From an uncultured Muribaculum sp. (GTDB lineage Bacteria; Bacteroidota; Bacteroidia; Bacteroidales; Muribaculaceae): a stretch of 8,047 bases of DNA. The stretch covers positions 1 through 8,047 of the forward strand of contig CAJUTE010000078.1 in NCBI GenBank assembly GCA_910589555.1, written 5' to 3'. The stretch's first letter is position 1; every line of letters begins with the position of its first letter. The notes under the pieces were generated by a model. It was not told the DNA's origin. It saw nothing but the letters and a program-made list of their open reading frames with translations, and did no database searches. Below, piece after piece: positions 1-6,524 of this stretch. A program made the position numbers and the translations under genes.

Positions 1-109
1 TATATCACCATACAAAATTACAAAAGACCATTTTAGCCTTAAGTTAGTGACATTGGCCACCTGTGGCGACCGCGTCACGGCACATTGAGGAAATGTTTGG
101 ATACGTTCA

Positions 110-175
110 GTAGGAGCACGGGATATTAGCCGGTATGGAGCGAAGCGAAATGCCGGGTTGATAGATCGCCCCTAC
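110..175. repeat. REP-like imperfect palindrome
   Basis: Outer arms GTAGGAGC (110-117) and GCCCCTAC (168-175) pair with one mismatch. Inner arms CCGGTAT (130-136) and ATGCCGG (150-156) pair over 7 bp with one wobble. The inner loop, 137-149, carries the short tandem AGCGA-AGCGA. On the minus strand the element begins GTAGGGGCGATC, which resembles the ends of short interspersed palindromic (REP/BIME-like) repeats in other bacteria. It has no flanking T-run, so it is not a simple terminator. Repeat status is inferred from the structure only; no second copy exists in the window. Confidence 0.45.
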
Positions 176-221
176 CTTTTGGCTGACCTCTTGCCGCAAT
201 GCAGACGGCAAAATGTCGAAC

Positions 222-257
222 AAAAAAAATCCGGATACGCTCTCGCGCTGCCGGATT
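222..257 (-). terminator. Rho-independent terminator of the nnr-DUF4831 operon
   Basis: On the minus strand AATCCGG (257-251) pairs perfectly with CCGGATT (234-228). A possible inner GCG/CGC pairing (247-245 with 240-238) extends it, and a run of eight T follows (229-222). It lies about 170 bases beyond the stop of the DUF4831 gene and has the correct orientation to end that transcript. Confidence 0.8.
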
Positions 258-281
258 CATAACCTATGATTCACTTATTAT

Positions 282-403
282 AATTTATTGGCTTCATTGT
301 TGGCACTGACCGCGGCGACTTAAAAATGAATGCTAAGTCAGCGTCAGTCAGTTAATACTGATTGCAAATATATCAGTATTTGTTAAATAAAGACCAATAA
401 TTT
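282..403. repeat. Nested inverted-repeat structure, possible structured RNA or MITE-like remnant
   Basis: AATTTATTGG (282-291) and CCAATAATTT (394-403) form outer arms with one mismatch. Inside are two further hairpins. The first is an imperfect stem between about 304-321 (CTGACCGCGGCGACTTA) and 333-351 (TAAGTCAGCGTCAG onward). The second is a perfect 9-bp stem AATACTGAT (354-362)/ATCAGTATT (372-380) with a 9-base loop. Neither is followed by a T-run. Together they would fold as a three-way structure in the 3' UTR of the leftward transcript. The region is AT-rich, so part of this may be chance. Confidence 0.35.
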
Positions 404-425
404 CATCTCATTAACTTTTGTTAAC

Positions 426-1511
426 TTATTCCTGCTTGCTGCCTAATTCGACGATATTTCCTGTGATCGGGTCAAATATCACGTAGGAGGGTTCTTTCTT
501 GTCGCTGAACATTTTGGGGTCGAGACCAAACACTACTCCGTATTGTGCGGCGTCAAATGAGCCGTCCCAGAAGTTGCGTCCACGATAATCTATTTTCAGC
601 GTTGCCGATCCCGGGATGCAGTATGCCACGCCATCCTTCGGCATTGTCTTCGGCTCGCCTTTTTCGTTTTTGGGGAGTTTTCCCTTTTGGGTTATTTCGA
701 GCGACAGGTAGATGGGGTCGCCTGAGAGGTCGTCGGCATCAACGATTCCATCGATTGCCGAGATGCGCGCGAGCACGTGGCGGCTCACCTCGTCGCCCGG
801 GGTGTAGGTGAACGTGCGCACATCGGTGGAGTGCTGTTCTGTGCCCACAAACATAGCGGTCAGCGCGGCTTCCTGAGCGGCGAGTTCGTCCATGACTATC
901 TGCATGGCTTTTCCATCGGGCGGCATCTGGTCGGTTTGACCGGTGATGAGGTCGTTGCGGCTTTGGCGCAATTCATATATCTTGGCAGCGGCAAGCTCTG
1001 CGCGTTTGGCAGTGGAGACACTTCTGAGCATCTCTTCGCTCACCACCTGGCGGGCGGCTTTGGTTTGCAGCGGAGTGGGCTCGGCTGCGACAGGCACCGG
1101 AAGCGCCGGAGCTTCGGGCGATTCCACGTCCTCGGTATTGATGGCGAGCGGAAGGTCGTTTTCATCCATCAACAGGTATGGAGTGTAGCCGGGACGGAAT
1201 GTCATGAGGTATTGCTCTTTAGGGTTTATGACGCCGCGGGCGTTGACATTGACGCTCTTTAGCTTCCATGCCACTGAATTGGTGGTGACAGGGTTGTTCT
1301 CGTTGAGATACTTGCGGGCATATTCATAGAATTGTCCGGGATGTTTCTCAATCTTCTCTACCTCTACAGTGATGTCGATCACTGTGGTGGGCAACGAATA
1401 TATCAGCCCGTAGTCATTGGCTTTCGTCGCGCTCAGTTTTTTGGTGGCTTGCGCTTGCGCTGCGGTTGATGCGGCGACCAGGCAGGCTAAAGATATGATA
1501 GTCGTTTTCAT
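426..1511 (-). CDS. DUF4831 family exported protein
   Basis: This 361-residue protein matches, from memory of the family, the DUF4831 proteins of Bacteroidales; their function is unknown. The N-terminus is a classic signal peptide: MKTT, a hydrophobic stretch to about residue 16, then AQA at 18-20 as the likely signal peptidase I site before Q21. No lipobox cysteine is present, so periplasmic or secreted location is inferred. The mature N-terminal domain begins around GLIYSLPTT (35-43) and HPGQFYEYARKYL (57-69), the part most typical of the family. A Pro/Ala-rich linker (about 131-148) separates it from a helical, Glu/Ala-rich segment (158-222) and a C-terminal beta-rich part (230-361). The ATG at 1511 is chosen because the in-frame TTG two codons upstream would only add two residues. 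It starts 33 bases after the nnr stop, so the two genes are probably cotranscribed. Confidence 0.8.
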   Translation of the reverse strand: MKTTIISLACLVAASTAAQAQATKKLSATKANDYGLIYSLPTTVIDITVEVEKIEKHPGQFYEYARKYLNENNPVTTNSVAWKLKSVNVNARGVINPKEQYLMTFRPGYTPYLLMDENDLPLAINTEDVESPEAPALPVPVAAEPTPLQTKAARQVVSEEMLRSVSTAKRAELAAAKIYELRQSRNDLITGQTDQMPPDGKAMQIVMDELAAQEAALTAMFVGTEQHSTDVRTFTYTPGDEVSRHVLARISAIDGIVDADDLSGDPIYLSLEITQKGKLPKNEKGEPKTMPKDGVAYCIPGSATLKIDYRGRNFWDGSFDAAQYGVVFGLDPKMFSDKKEPSYVIFDPITGNIVELGSKQE

Positions 1512-1544
1512 AATCAATTTATTTTGACGGTTTAGAAAAGGAGG

Positions 1545-3056
1545 CTATTTCATTATTTCGTTTATCGCGGTTCCGGTGTAGTGGGCTATGTCGGAAGCAA
1601 GAACTCCATATTCGCCATGTTTTTCCGAGGCAAGCTGCCCGGCGTAGCCATGGATGTAGGCTCCGGTCACGGCGGCAATGTCGGAGGGGTAGCCTTGCGC
1701 CACGAGCGAGGTGATGATGCCGGTGAGCACGTCGCCGCTGCCGGGAGTGGCGAGGGCGGGGGTGCCGTTGGCGCTGAACAGCAGTCGTCCGTCGGGGCGC
1801 ACTACGGTGGTGTAGTGTCCTTTCAGAAGAATGACAATGTTGTAGTACTCAGCCTTTTCCATCGCTGTCTGTATTCTAGCTTCATGTGAGGTGTGCTCGC
1901 CGAAAAGGCGGTCAAACTCACTGGCGTGAGGCGTGAGTATCGACATGGGGGGAAGTGAGTTGAGGATGGTGTGGCGCATGGCTATGCAGTTGAGCCCGTC
2001 GGCATCGATCACCAAAGGCTTCTTTGCGGTGTGGATAAATGTTTCAAGCGCCCTTATTGTCAAGTCGTGGGTGCCTATTCCGGGTCCTATGGCTACTACG
2101 TCATAGTCATGCTTGAGCGATATTTCGGTCACGCCTCCGTCATTATGGTCCACTTGCACCATTGCCTCGGGAACTGCGGTCTGAAGAGCGGTGAACCCGC
2201 ATCGCGGCACATGGAGTGTGAGCCTGCCTATGCCTGAGCGCAAAGCACCTTTAGCCGACAGCTGCGCCGCGCCGAGCATTCCGTAGCTTCCGGCAACGAT
2301 AAGCGCCGAGCCGTAGTCGTTTTTGGATGAAAATTCGCTGCGCCGTTGCAATATGCGCCGTGCGTCATGCTTTTCAAGCAGAAAGTATTGCGACTGGGTG
2401 TTCTTGATCTCTTGCTGGCTTAGTTCGATGTCGAGCACTTTCCATTCGCCCAGATACTCTGCGTTGTCGCTTATGAAGAAAGCGAGGCGTGGGAATTGCA
2501 TGGCGAGTGTGAGGTCGGCGTGGATGATGTTGCGGCTGAGATTGTCGGCGTTCCATTCGGCAAACATTCCCGAGGGCACGTCGATTGACACGATGGTAGC
2601 CTGCGAGTTGTTGATGTAGTCGACAAGAGCGCGGAATCCGCCCGAAAGCGGCTCGCGGAGTCCCGAACCGAAAAGTCCGTCGATGATTATTGCGTCTGGG
2701 GAGATGAACGGCGGATTGAAGTCGCCGGTGATCTCGGTGAAGTCCACGTTGTCAAGTTCGAGCAACCGCCGCTTGCTGTTGGCGCAACCGTCGCTCAACT
2801 TCCCAAACACATTGAACAGAAGCACTTCCACGTGGTAGCCCTGCTCAATCAGCATCCTTGATGCCGACAGTGCGTCGGCGCCGTTGTTGCCCTGCCCGGC
2901 AAATACCCATATCGGCTTGTTGGGGCGCCAGCGCGACATTATCTCGCAGGTGATTGCAGTGGCGGCACGTTCGATAAGGTCGTTGGTCGTGACGTTGTCG
3001 TGCTCCACCGTATATTGTTCGATACCTCTTATTTGTTGGTTTGTAAATATTTTCAT
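1545..3056 (-). CDS. nnr: Bifunctional NAD(P)H-hydrate epimerase / ADP-dependent NAD(P)H-hydrate dehydratase
   Basis: This 503-residue fusion repairs damaged nicotinamide cofactors in the cytoplasm. The N-terminal (YjeF_N) domain epimerises the R and S hydrates of NAD(P)H. The C-terminal (YjeF_C, ribokinase-like) domain dehydrates the S form using ADP. N-domain landmarks are GQGNNGAD (54-61), DGLFGSGL (126-133) and SIDVPSG (157-163). C-domain landmarks are KNDYGSALIVAGS (245-257), GPGIG (324-328), DADGLN (351-356), TPHASEFDRL (375-384), LKG (411-413) and TPGSGDVLTGI (437-447), with D442 as the expected catalytic aspartate. The length is normal for the fused form. The family usually has NNGGDG at the first motif; A60 and A62 here are conservative departures. 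It is divergent from hpt and upstream of DUF4831. A TAnnTTTG element at 3092-3099 fits its promoter. Confidence 0.95.
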   Translation of the reverse strand: MKIFTNQQIRGIEQYTVEHDNVTTNDLIERAATAITCEIMSRWRPNKPIWVFAGQGNNGADALSASRMLIEQGYHVEVLLFNVFGKLSDGCANSKRRLLELDNVDFTEITGDFNPPFISPDAIIIDGLFGSGLREPLSGGFRALVDYINNSQATIVSIDVPSGMFAEWNADNLSRNIIHADLTLAMQFPRLAFFISDNAEYLGEWKVLDIELSQQEIKNTQSQYFLLEKHDARRILQRRSEFSSKNDYGSALIVAGSYGMLGAAQLSAKGALRSGIGRLTLHVPRCGFTALQTAVPEAMVQVDHNDGGVTEISLKHDYDVVAIGPGIGTHDLTIRALETFIHTAKKPLVIDADGLNCIAMRHTILNSLPPMSILTPHASEFDRLFGEHTSHEARIQTAMEKAEYYNIVILLKGHYTTVVRPDGRLLFSANGTPALATPGSGDVLTGIITSLVAQGYPSDIAAVTGAYIHGYAGQLASEKHGEYGVLASDIAHYTGTAINEIMK

Positions 3057-3091
3057 CGTCGATAAAAATTGCCCAATGACAAAAGCTTACG

Positions 3092-3099
3092 CAAATTTA
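3092..3099 (-). promoter_or_regulatory. Bacteroidetes-type -7 promoter element for nnr
   Basis: The minus strand reads TAAATTTG, an exact match to the TAnnTTTG -7 consensus of Bacteroidetes. It lies 36 bases before the nnr start codon. No clear TTTG -33 element sits at the usual 19-20 base spacing, so the call rests on the -7 box and its position. Confidence 0.5.
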
Positions 3100-3132
3100 C
3101 AAAAATATATGGCGTGTGAAGAATATTTTCAC

Positions 3133-3140
3133 TAATTTTG
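3133..3140 (+). promoter_or_regulatory. Bacteroidetes-type -7 promoter element for the hpt operon
   Basis: TAATTTTG matches TAnnTTTG exactly and lies 17 bases before the hpt ATG, implying a very short leader. An AAAGGA sequence (3150-3155) ends only two bases before the ATG, too close for a standard Shine-Dalgarno interaction. The expected -33 position (about 3109-3113) has no good TTTG. Confidence 0.55.
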
Positions 3141-3157
3141 CACAAACTTAAAGGACA

Positions 3158-3703
3158 ATGGGAAAAGTCACATACAACGGCTTGACTTTCGAGCCTTACA
3201 TCACTAACTCTACGATTATTGAGCGCGTAGGAGAGATTGCCGCACAAATCAACAGCGATTATGCGGGAAAGTGCCCTCTGATTCTGTGCGTTCTCACCGG
3301 CGCGTTCCCCTTTGCCGCCGATCTTTTTCAAGAACTCAGTATTGATGCCGAGATTTCGTTCATCAGGTTGAAGAGCTACGAAGGCACCTCTACCACCGGA
3401 AAGGTGAAGGAGGTGATGGGCTTGACCGAGGAGCTTGCCGGGCGCCATGTGATAGTGGTCGAGGATATTATCGACACCGGTAAGACTATAAAGAAATTGG
3501 TGGATGATCTGGGTGAGAAGGGCGCTGCATCGATCAAGGTGGCTACTCTGTTATATAAGCCTGAGTCGGTGCAATATGATATTACGCCTGATTATGTGGG
3601 ATTTGAGATCCCGTCCAAATTTATAATCGGTTATGGTCTTGACCTTGACGGTCTTGCCAGAAATCTGAAAGATATCTATTCTATTTGTGAAAATAATCTA
3701 TAA
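3158..3703 (+). CDS. hpt: Hypoxanthine (guanine) phosphoribosyltransferase
   Basis: This 181-residue cytoplasmic enzyme joins PRPP to hypoxanthine or guanine, giving IMP or GMP in purine salvage. The PRPP-binding loop of type I phosphoribosyltransferases is clear: VVEDIIDTGKT at 100-110, with E102/D103 and general base D106. VLTGAF (45-50) is the pyrophosphate-side loop, LKSYEGTSTTG (71-81) the flexible catalytic loop with the conserved S73-Y74, and KFIIGYGLD (154-162) the purine-stacking segment with F155. Length and motif spacing are normal for bacterial Hpt. The start is the first ATG after the TAATTTTG promoter element. It is the first gene of a rightward operon, with adk 17 bases downstream; both act on purine nucleotides. 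Confidence 0.97.
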   Translation: MGKVTYNGLTFEPYITNSTIIERVGEIAAQINSDYAGKCPLILCVLTGAFPFAADLFQELSIDAEISFIRLKSYEGTSTTGKVKEVMGLTEELAGRHVIVVEDIIDTGKTIKKLVDDLGEKGAASIKVATLLYKPESVQYDITPDYVGFEIPSKFIIGYGLDLDGLARNLKDIYSICENNL

Positions 3704-3720
3704 AAACAACTTGAACAGAC

Positions 3721-4326
3721 ATGTTTAACATTGTGATTTTCGGTGCGCCCGGAAGTGGAAAAGGCACTCAGAGCGAGCGCCTTATTGATGAGTACGGGCT
3801 CTACCACATTTCTACCGGGGAGGTGCTTCGCGACCATATTGCACGCGGCACTGAACTTGGAAAGATTGCCGATTCGTTCATCTCTCAAGGTCAGTTGATT
3901 CCTGATGAATTGATGGTCAACATCCTTGAACATGAGCTTGACAGCAATCCCGACACTGAAAAAGGTGTGATTTTCGATGGTTTCCCACGCACCATTCCCC
4001 AGGCTAAGGCTCTGTCGAAAATGCTTGAGGGACGCAATTCAAAACTCCACGCCGTAGTGGGGCTTGAAGTTGAGGACAGCGAGCTTATGGAGCGTCTCGT
4101 GAAGCGCGGGAAGGATTCCGGCCGCAGCGATGACAATCCCGAGACCATCACACGCCGCCTTGAGGTTTATCATAACCAGACTTCGCCCCTGCGCGATTTC
4201 TACATGGAGGAGGGCACGTATCATGCCATCCCCGGCACAGGCAATGTGGATGACATTTTCAAGACCATCAAAGGCTCTCTTGACAAAGTCATCGAACTCG
4301 AAACCGCTGAATCGAGCGCCCTATAA
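3721..4326 (+). CDS. adk: Adenylate kinase
   Basis: The protein (201 residues) catalyses ATP + AMP = 2 ADP and sets the cell's adenylate energy balance. Visible motifs are the P-loop GAPGSGKGT (8-16), the AMP-binding segment STGEVLR (31-37, with T32 and R37), the signature FDGFPRT (85-91), and the LID-side arginines R125, R135, R145 and R146. The LID is the short kind: KRGKDSGRSDDNPETI (128-143) replaces the roughly 30-residue domain of the E. coli enzyme, and no zinc-binding cysteines are present. This is usual for Bacteroidetes and short-form kinases. It follows hpt by 17 bases, and the next gene starts two bases after its stop, so the three are almost certainly one transcript. The C-terminus carries a short acidic tail (ETAESSAL) beyond the core fold. 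Confidence 0.97.
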   Translation: MFNIVIFGAPGSGKGTQSERLIDEYGLYHISTGEVLRDHIARGTELGKIADSFISQGQLIPDELMVNILEHELDSNPDTEKGVIFDGFPRTIPQAKALSKMLEGRNSKLHAVVGLEVEDSELMERLVKRGKDSGRSDDNPETITRRLEVYHNQTSPLRDFYMEEGTYHAIPGTGNVDDIFKTIKGSLDKVIELETAESSAL

Positions 4327-4328
4327 AT

Positions 4329-4904
4329 ATGCCCGATTCATTCAATCAAGCAATATCTCAGGTCTACCGTCACCTCGCTGAAAAGGAGGTGACGGAGGCT
4401 GTTATGCTTGGCGAGGAGATCCTGTCGGATATATTGCAGGAGTGGCACTCCGACCGCAGTGATGCTGTTGCCTGCCGCTATGTCGCCGCCACCTGTGCCT
4501 ATGCCATGGCGTTGCTCCCCATGCAGCGTCAGCAGGAAGCGTATGCAGCTTGCATGACAGCGCTCGCCTATACAGCACGCCACAATGTTGATGCGTCAGG
4601 ACTGCTGGCTCTTACGCTGATAGCGTGGCAGATAATTGAAAATACTCTCGCCAACACCGAGCCGTCGTCCGACAGCATGGCACGTGAATATATGGCTCAG
4701 CTCACATCGGCAATAGGCTCGCTGATGTATAAATTTTACTATGAAACCGGCAGCTCCAACCCCGATGATCCCGCATTGAACGATGCCTACGCTTCACTCT
4801 CGGTCATCCTGCAGTGTGTCGATGTGAATCGACAGGTTGGCGACCGTGTGCCGGTTATCTCCACCATCCTTCGTCTCTCCGAGACCCTCGGGCTCATCCA
4901 ATAA
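4329..4904 (+). CDS. Hypothetical helical protein in the hpt-adk operon
   Basis: I do not recognise this 191-residue protein. It starts (ATG) two bases after the adk stop, which strongly supports translation and cotranscription. There is no signal peptide or lipobox, so it is probably cytoplasmic. The sequence reads as almost all alpha-helix. Amphipathic segments lie at about 5-38, 43-65, 67-85, 89-109, 116-139, 149-168 and 172-188, broken by short Asp/Ser/Asn-rich turns such as EPSSDS (111-116) and GSSNPDDPA (141-149). Pairs of helices rich in Ala, Leu and Tyr recall TPR-like solenoids, but no TPR consensus can be fixed. It has four cysteines (49, 56, 75, 163) and no catalytic motif I can name. 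The gene ends at a strong terminator. A role linked to nucleotide metabolism is only a guess from position. Confidence 0.8.
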   Translation: MPDSFNQAISQVYRHLAEKEVTEAVMLGEEILSDILQEWHSDRSDAVACRYVAATCAYAMALLPMQRQQEAYAACMTALAYTARHNVDASGLLALTLIAWQIIENTLANTEPSSDSMAREYMAQLTSAIGSLMYKFYYETGSSNPDDPALNDAYASLSVILQCVDVNRQVGDRVPVISTILRLSETLGLIQ

Positions 4905-5037
4905 TCCCTGCCACATTCGACTTAGGCTTTGCTATTCGCTATAGCCGGATTCCAACACGAAGCTGCTGTCATTGTCGATGAGGGTTACCCGCTGTCATAC
5001 CTGTGATACCCATATATCATATATGGTGTCATGAAGA

Positions 5038-5068
5038 AAAAAAACGCGGATCGAATCCGCGTTTTTTT
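5038..5068. terminator. Bidirectional rho-independent terminator
   Basis: A perfect 14-bp inverted repeat (5038-5051 with 5055-5068) has GC core CGCGGAT/ATCCGCG and a three-base loop CGA. A T7 run (5062-5068) follows the core on the plus strand and an A8 run (5037-5044) supplies T8 on the minus strand. It can therefore end both the rightward hpt-adk operon and the leftward sulfatase gene, whose stop is only seven bases away. Confidence 0.93.
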
Positions 5069-5074
5069 CTGTAT

Positions 5075-6484
5075 CTATTCGCCGGGGAGCGGCCAGTAGG
5101 GTGAGGGTTTGTGCATCTGCTTCATCTCACGGTCGAATTTCTCGACAATCTCAGGATATTTCGAGGCGAGGTCGGTGGTCTCCTCGGGGTCATCTTTCAG
5201 ATTGTAGAGTTCCAGTGGAGCATCGCGCTTGATGGTGACGCATTTCCAGTCGCCGCGTCGTGCCGCACGTTGCTTGCCGGTAAATTCCCAATAAAGCAAG
5301 CGGTTGTCGGTGTCAACTTGTCCTCCGAAGAACAGAGGCGAGATGTCGATGCCGTTTATGTCGCTCGGCAATGCTGAGGTCGATCCGGTGAGAGCGGCGA
5401 ATGTGGGCATCATGTCGGGGAAATATATGAGATTTTCAAGGCGTTTTGCCGGCACTCTTCCCGGTTGATTTACAATCAGCGGCACCCTTATGCCGCCCTC
5501 GTAGAGCTGACCTTTGCGACCCTTGAATCCGGCGTTGCAGTTGAATTGCTCGATAGGCGCCTGCTTGGCTGCGCCGTTGTCTGATGCGAATATCACGAGG
5601 GTGTTCTCGCGCAGTCCCAGGCGTTCAAGCTCGTCGATCACTCTTCCTATAGCCGCGTCCATGTGGGTTATGAGCGCTGCGTAGCGTTTGGTGTTCATCG
5701 ACCAGTCATCCTTGTCGTCATACCATGATGTGTCCTCGATGATATAAGGCTCGTGGGGCGCGTCGTAGGCGAGGTATAGGAAGAACGGGTTGTTTTTATT
5801 TCGGTTTAAGAACTTGATTGCGTCTTCGGTGGAGAGATCGGTGTTGTGCATCACGTGGCGGTCATGGGCGTTTGCCTCGATGTTGATGAGGCTGTCGCCA
5901 TGGAAACGGTAGTAGGGGTAATAATAAGGAGCGTTGGAATGCACGGTGCTGATGGTCCATCCGTAGAACTCGTCAAATCCGCGATGGTTGGGGCTCGCAG
6001 TGGGGTCGTAGCCGTCGAGGTGCCATTTATTGACGAGGCAGGTGCGGTAGCCGGCGGTTTTCACTACATCGGCGATGGTGGTGTCGGTGGGTAGCAGATT
6101 GGCTCTGCGCACTATGGTCGAGTCGCCTGTGGTGGATACCTTGTAGCCTGCGATTCCGCCCACGGGGCACATATTGTCGCGGATTGTGGTGTTGCCGGTG
6201 TTCTTTCCTGTCATCAACGCGCAGCGTGACGGCGATGATATTCCGCTTCCGGCATAGCACTGGGTGAATGTGGTGCCGGTCTCTGACAATCGGTCGATGT
6301 TGGGGGTCTTGACGTGTTTGCTGCCGAAGCACGACAGGTCGCCGTAGCCCATGTCATCGGCAAGGATAAACAGGATGTTGGGCTGCTCGGGAGTAGCCTC
6401 TTTGGCGGGGACTCCATTGTTTTCAGCGGCTGACGCGCTCAATGCGGTAGCGATTCCGGCTAAGCCGAGGATATAGTTTTCCAT
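5075..6484 (-). CDS. Exported serine-type sulfatase (family S1, arylsulfatase A-like)
   Basis: The protein (469 residues from the ATG at 6484) hydrolyses sulfate esters, presumably from host or dietary glycans; the substrate cannot be told. Numbering from this ATG, the metal-binding pair is D43-D44 in FILADDMGYGD. The sulfatase signature is S83-S-P-S-R-C-A-L-M-T-G, so S83 is the residue matured to formylglycine. A serine here requires the radical-SAM enzyme anSME, which is not in the window. Further active-site residues are K153-W-H, H244 in APHEP, D302-N303 in FASDNG, and K321/K324 in GFKGRKG. NKWHL replaces the usual GKWHL. A hydrophobic segment (5-18) ending ASA suggests a signal peptide, with no lipobox. 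Its n-region is M-E-N with no basic residue, which makes the start uncertain: in-frame TTG (6490) and CTG (6514) codons lie upstream. It is separated from bcp by a terminator, so it is probably transcribed alone. Confidence 0.93.
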   Translation of the reverse strand: MENYILGLAGIATALSASAAENNGVPAKEATPEQPNILFILADDMGYGDLSCFGSKHVKTPNIDRLSETGTTFTQCYAGSGISSPSRCALMTGKNTGNTTIRDNMCPVGGIAGYKVSTTGDSTIVRRANLLPTDTTIADVVKTAGYRTCLVNKWHLDGYDPTASPNHRGFDEFYGWTISTVHSNAPYYYPYYRFHGDSLINIEANAHDRHVMHNTDLSTEDAIKFLNRNKNNPFFLYLAYDAPHEPYIIEDTSWYDDKDDWSMNTKRYAALITHMDAAIGRVIDELERLGLRENTLVIFASDNGAAKQAPIEQFNCNAGFKGRKGQLYEGGIRVPLIVNQPGRVPAKRLENLIYFPDMMPTFAALTGSTSALPSDINGIDISPLFFGGQVDTDNRLLYWEFTGKQRAARRGDWKCVTIKRDAPLELYNLKDDPEETTDLASKYPEIVEKFDREMKQMHKPSPYWPLPGE

Positions 6485-6524
6485 CTGCAATGTTGTTTTG
6501 TGGTATTTATTCAGCTATTTATAC

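Larger units (their letters stand above)
1..425. other. Non-coding, hairpin-rich intergenic region
   Basis: No convincing protein gene lies in these 425 bases on either strand. The stretch holds several separate inverted repeats. One is a small hairpin at 47-78, with GTGAC/GTCAC arms around an inner GCCA/TGGC stem. A longer REP-like element occupies 110-175, a TTGCCG/CGGCAA hairpin 191-211, the leftward terminator 222-257, and a nested inverted-repeat structure 282-403. A TAATTTTG match to the Bacteroidetes -7 element lies on the minus strand at 13-20. It could belong to a leftward gene outside the window, but no good -33 element is seen. Positions 258-425 would be the 3' untranslated part of the leftward nnr-DUF4831 transcript. 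Confidence 0.7.

Noticed and set aside
191..211. TTGCCG/CGGCAA hairpin as a terminator
   Set aside because: No T-run follows it on either strand; the nearby hairpin at 228-257 with T8 is the real terminator.
777..1262. 161-codon open frame on the plus strand
   Set aside because: It lies wholly antisense to the well-supported DUF4831 gene, has low-complexity His/Gly-rich content and no recognisable domain.
1536..1544. Perfect Shine-Dalgarno-like AAAAGGAGG on the plus strand
   Set aside because: No start codon follows at a usable distance on that strand, the flanking genes are on the minus strand, and Bacteroidetes rarely rely on such sites.
3053..3448. 131-codon open frame on the minus strand
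   Set aside because: It covers the start of hpt and the divergent promoter region; hpt has all its catalytic motifs, so this is a shadow.
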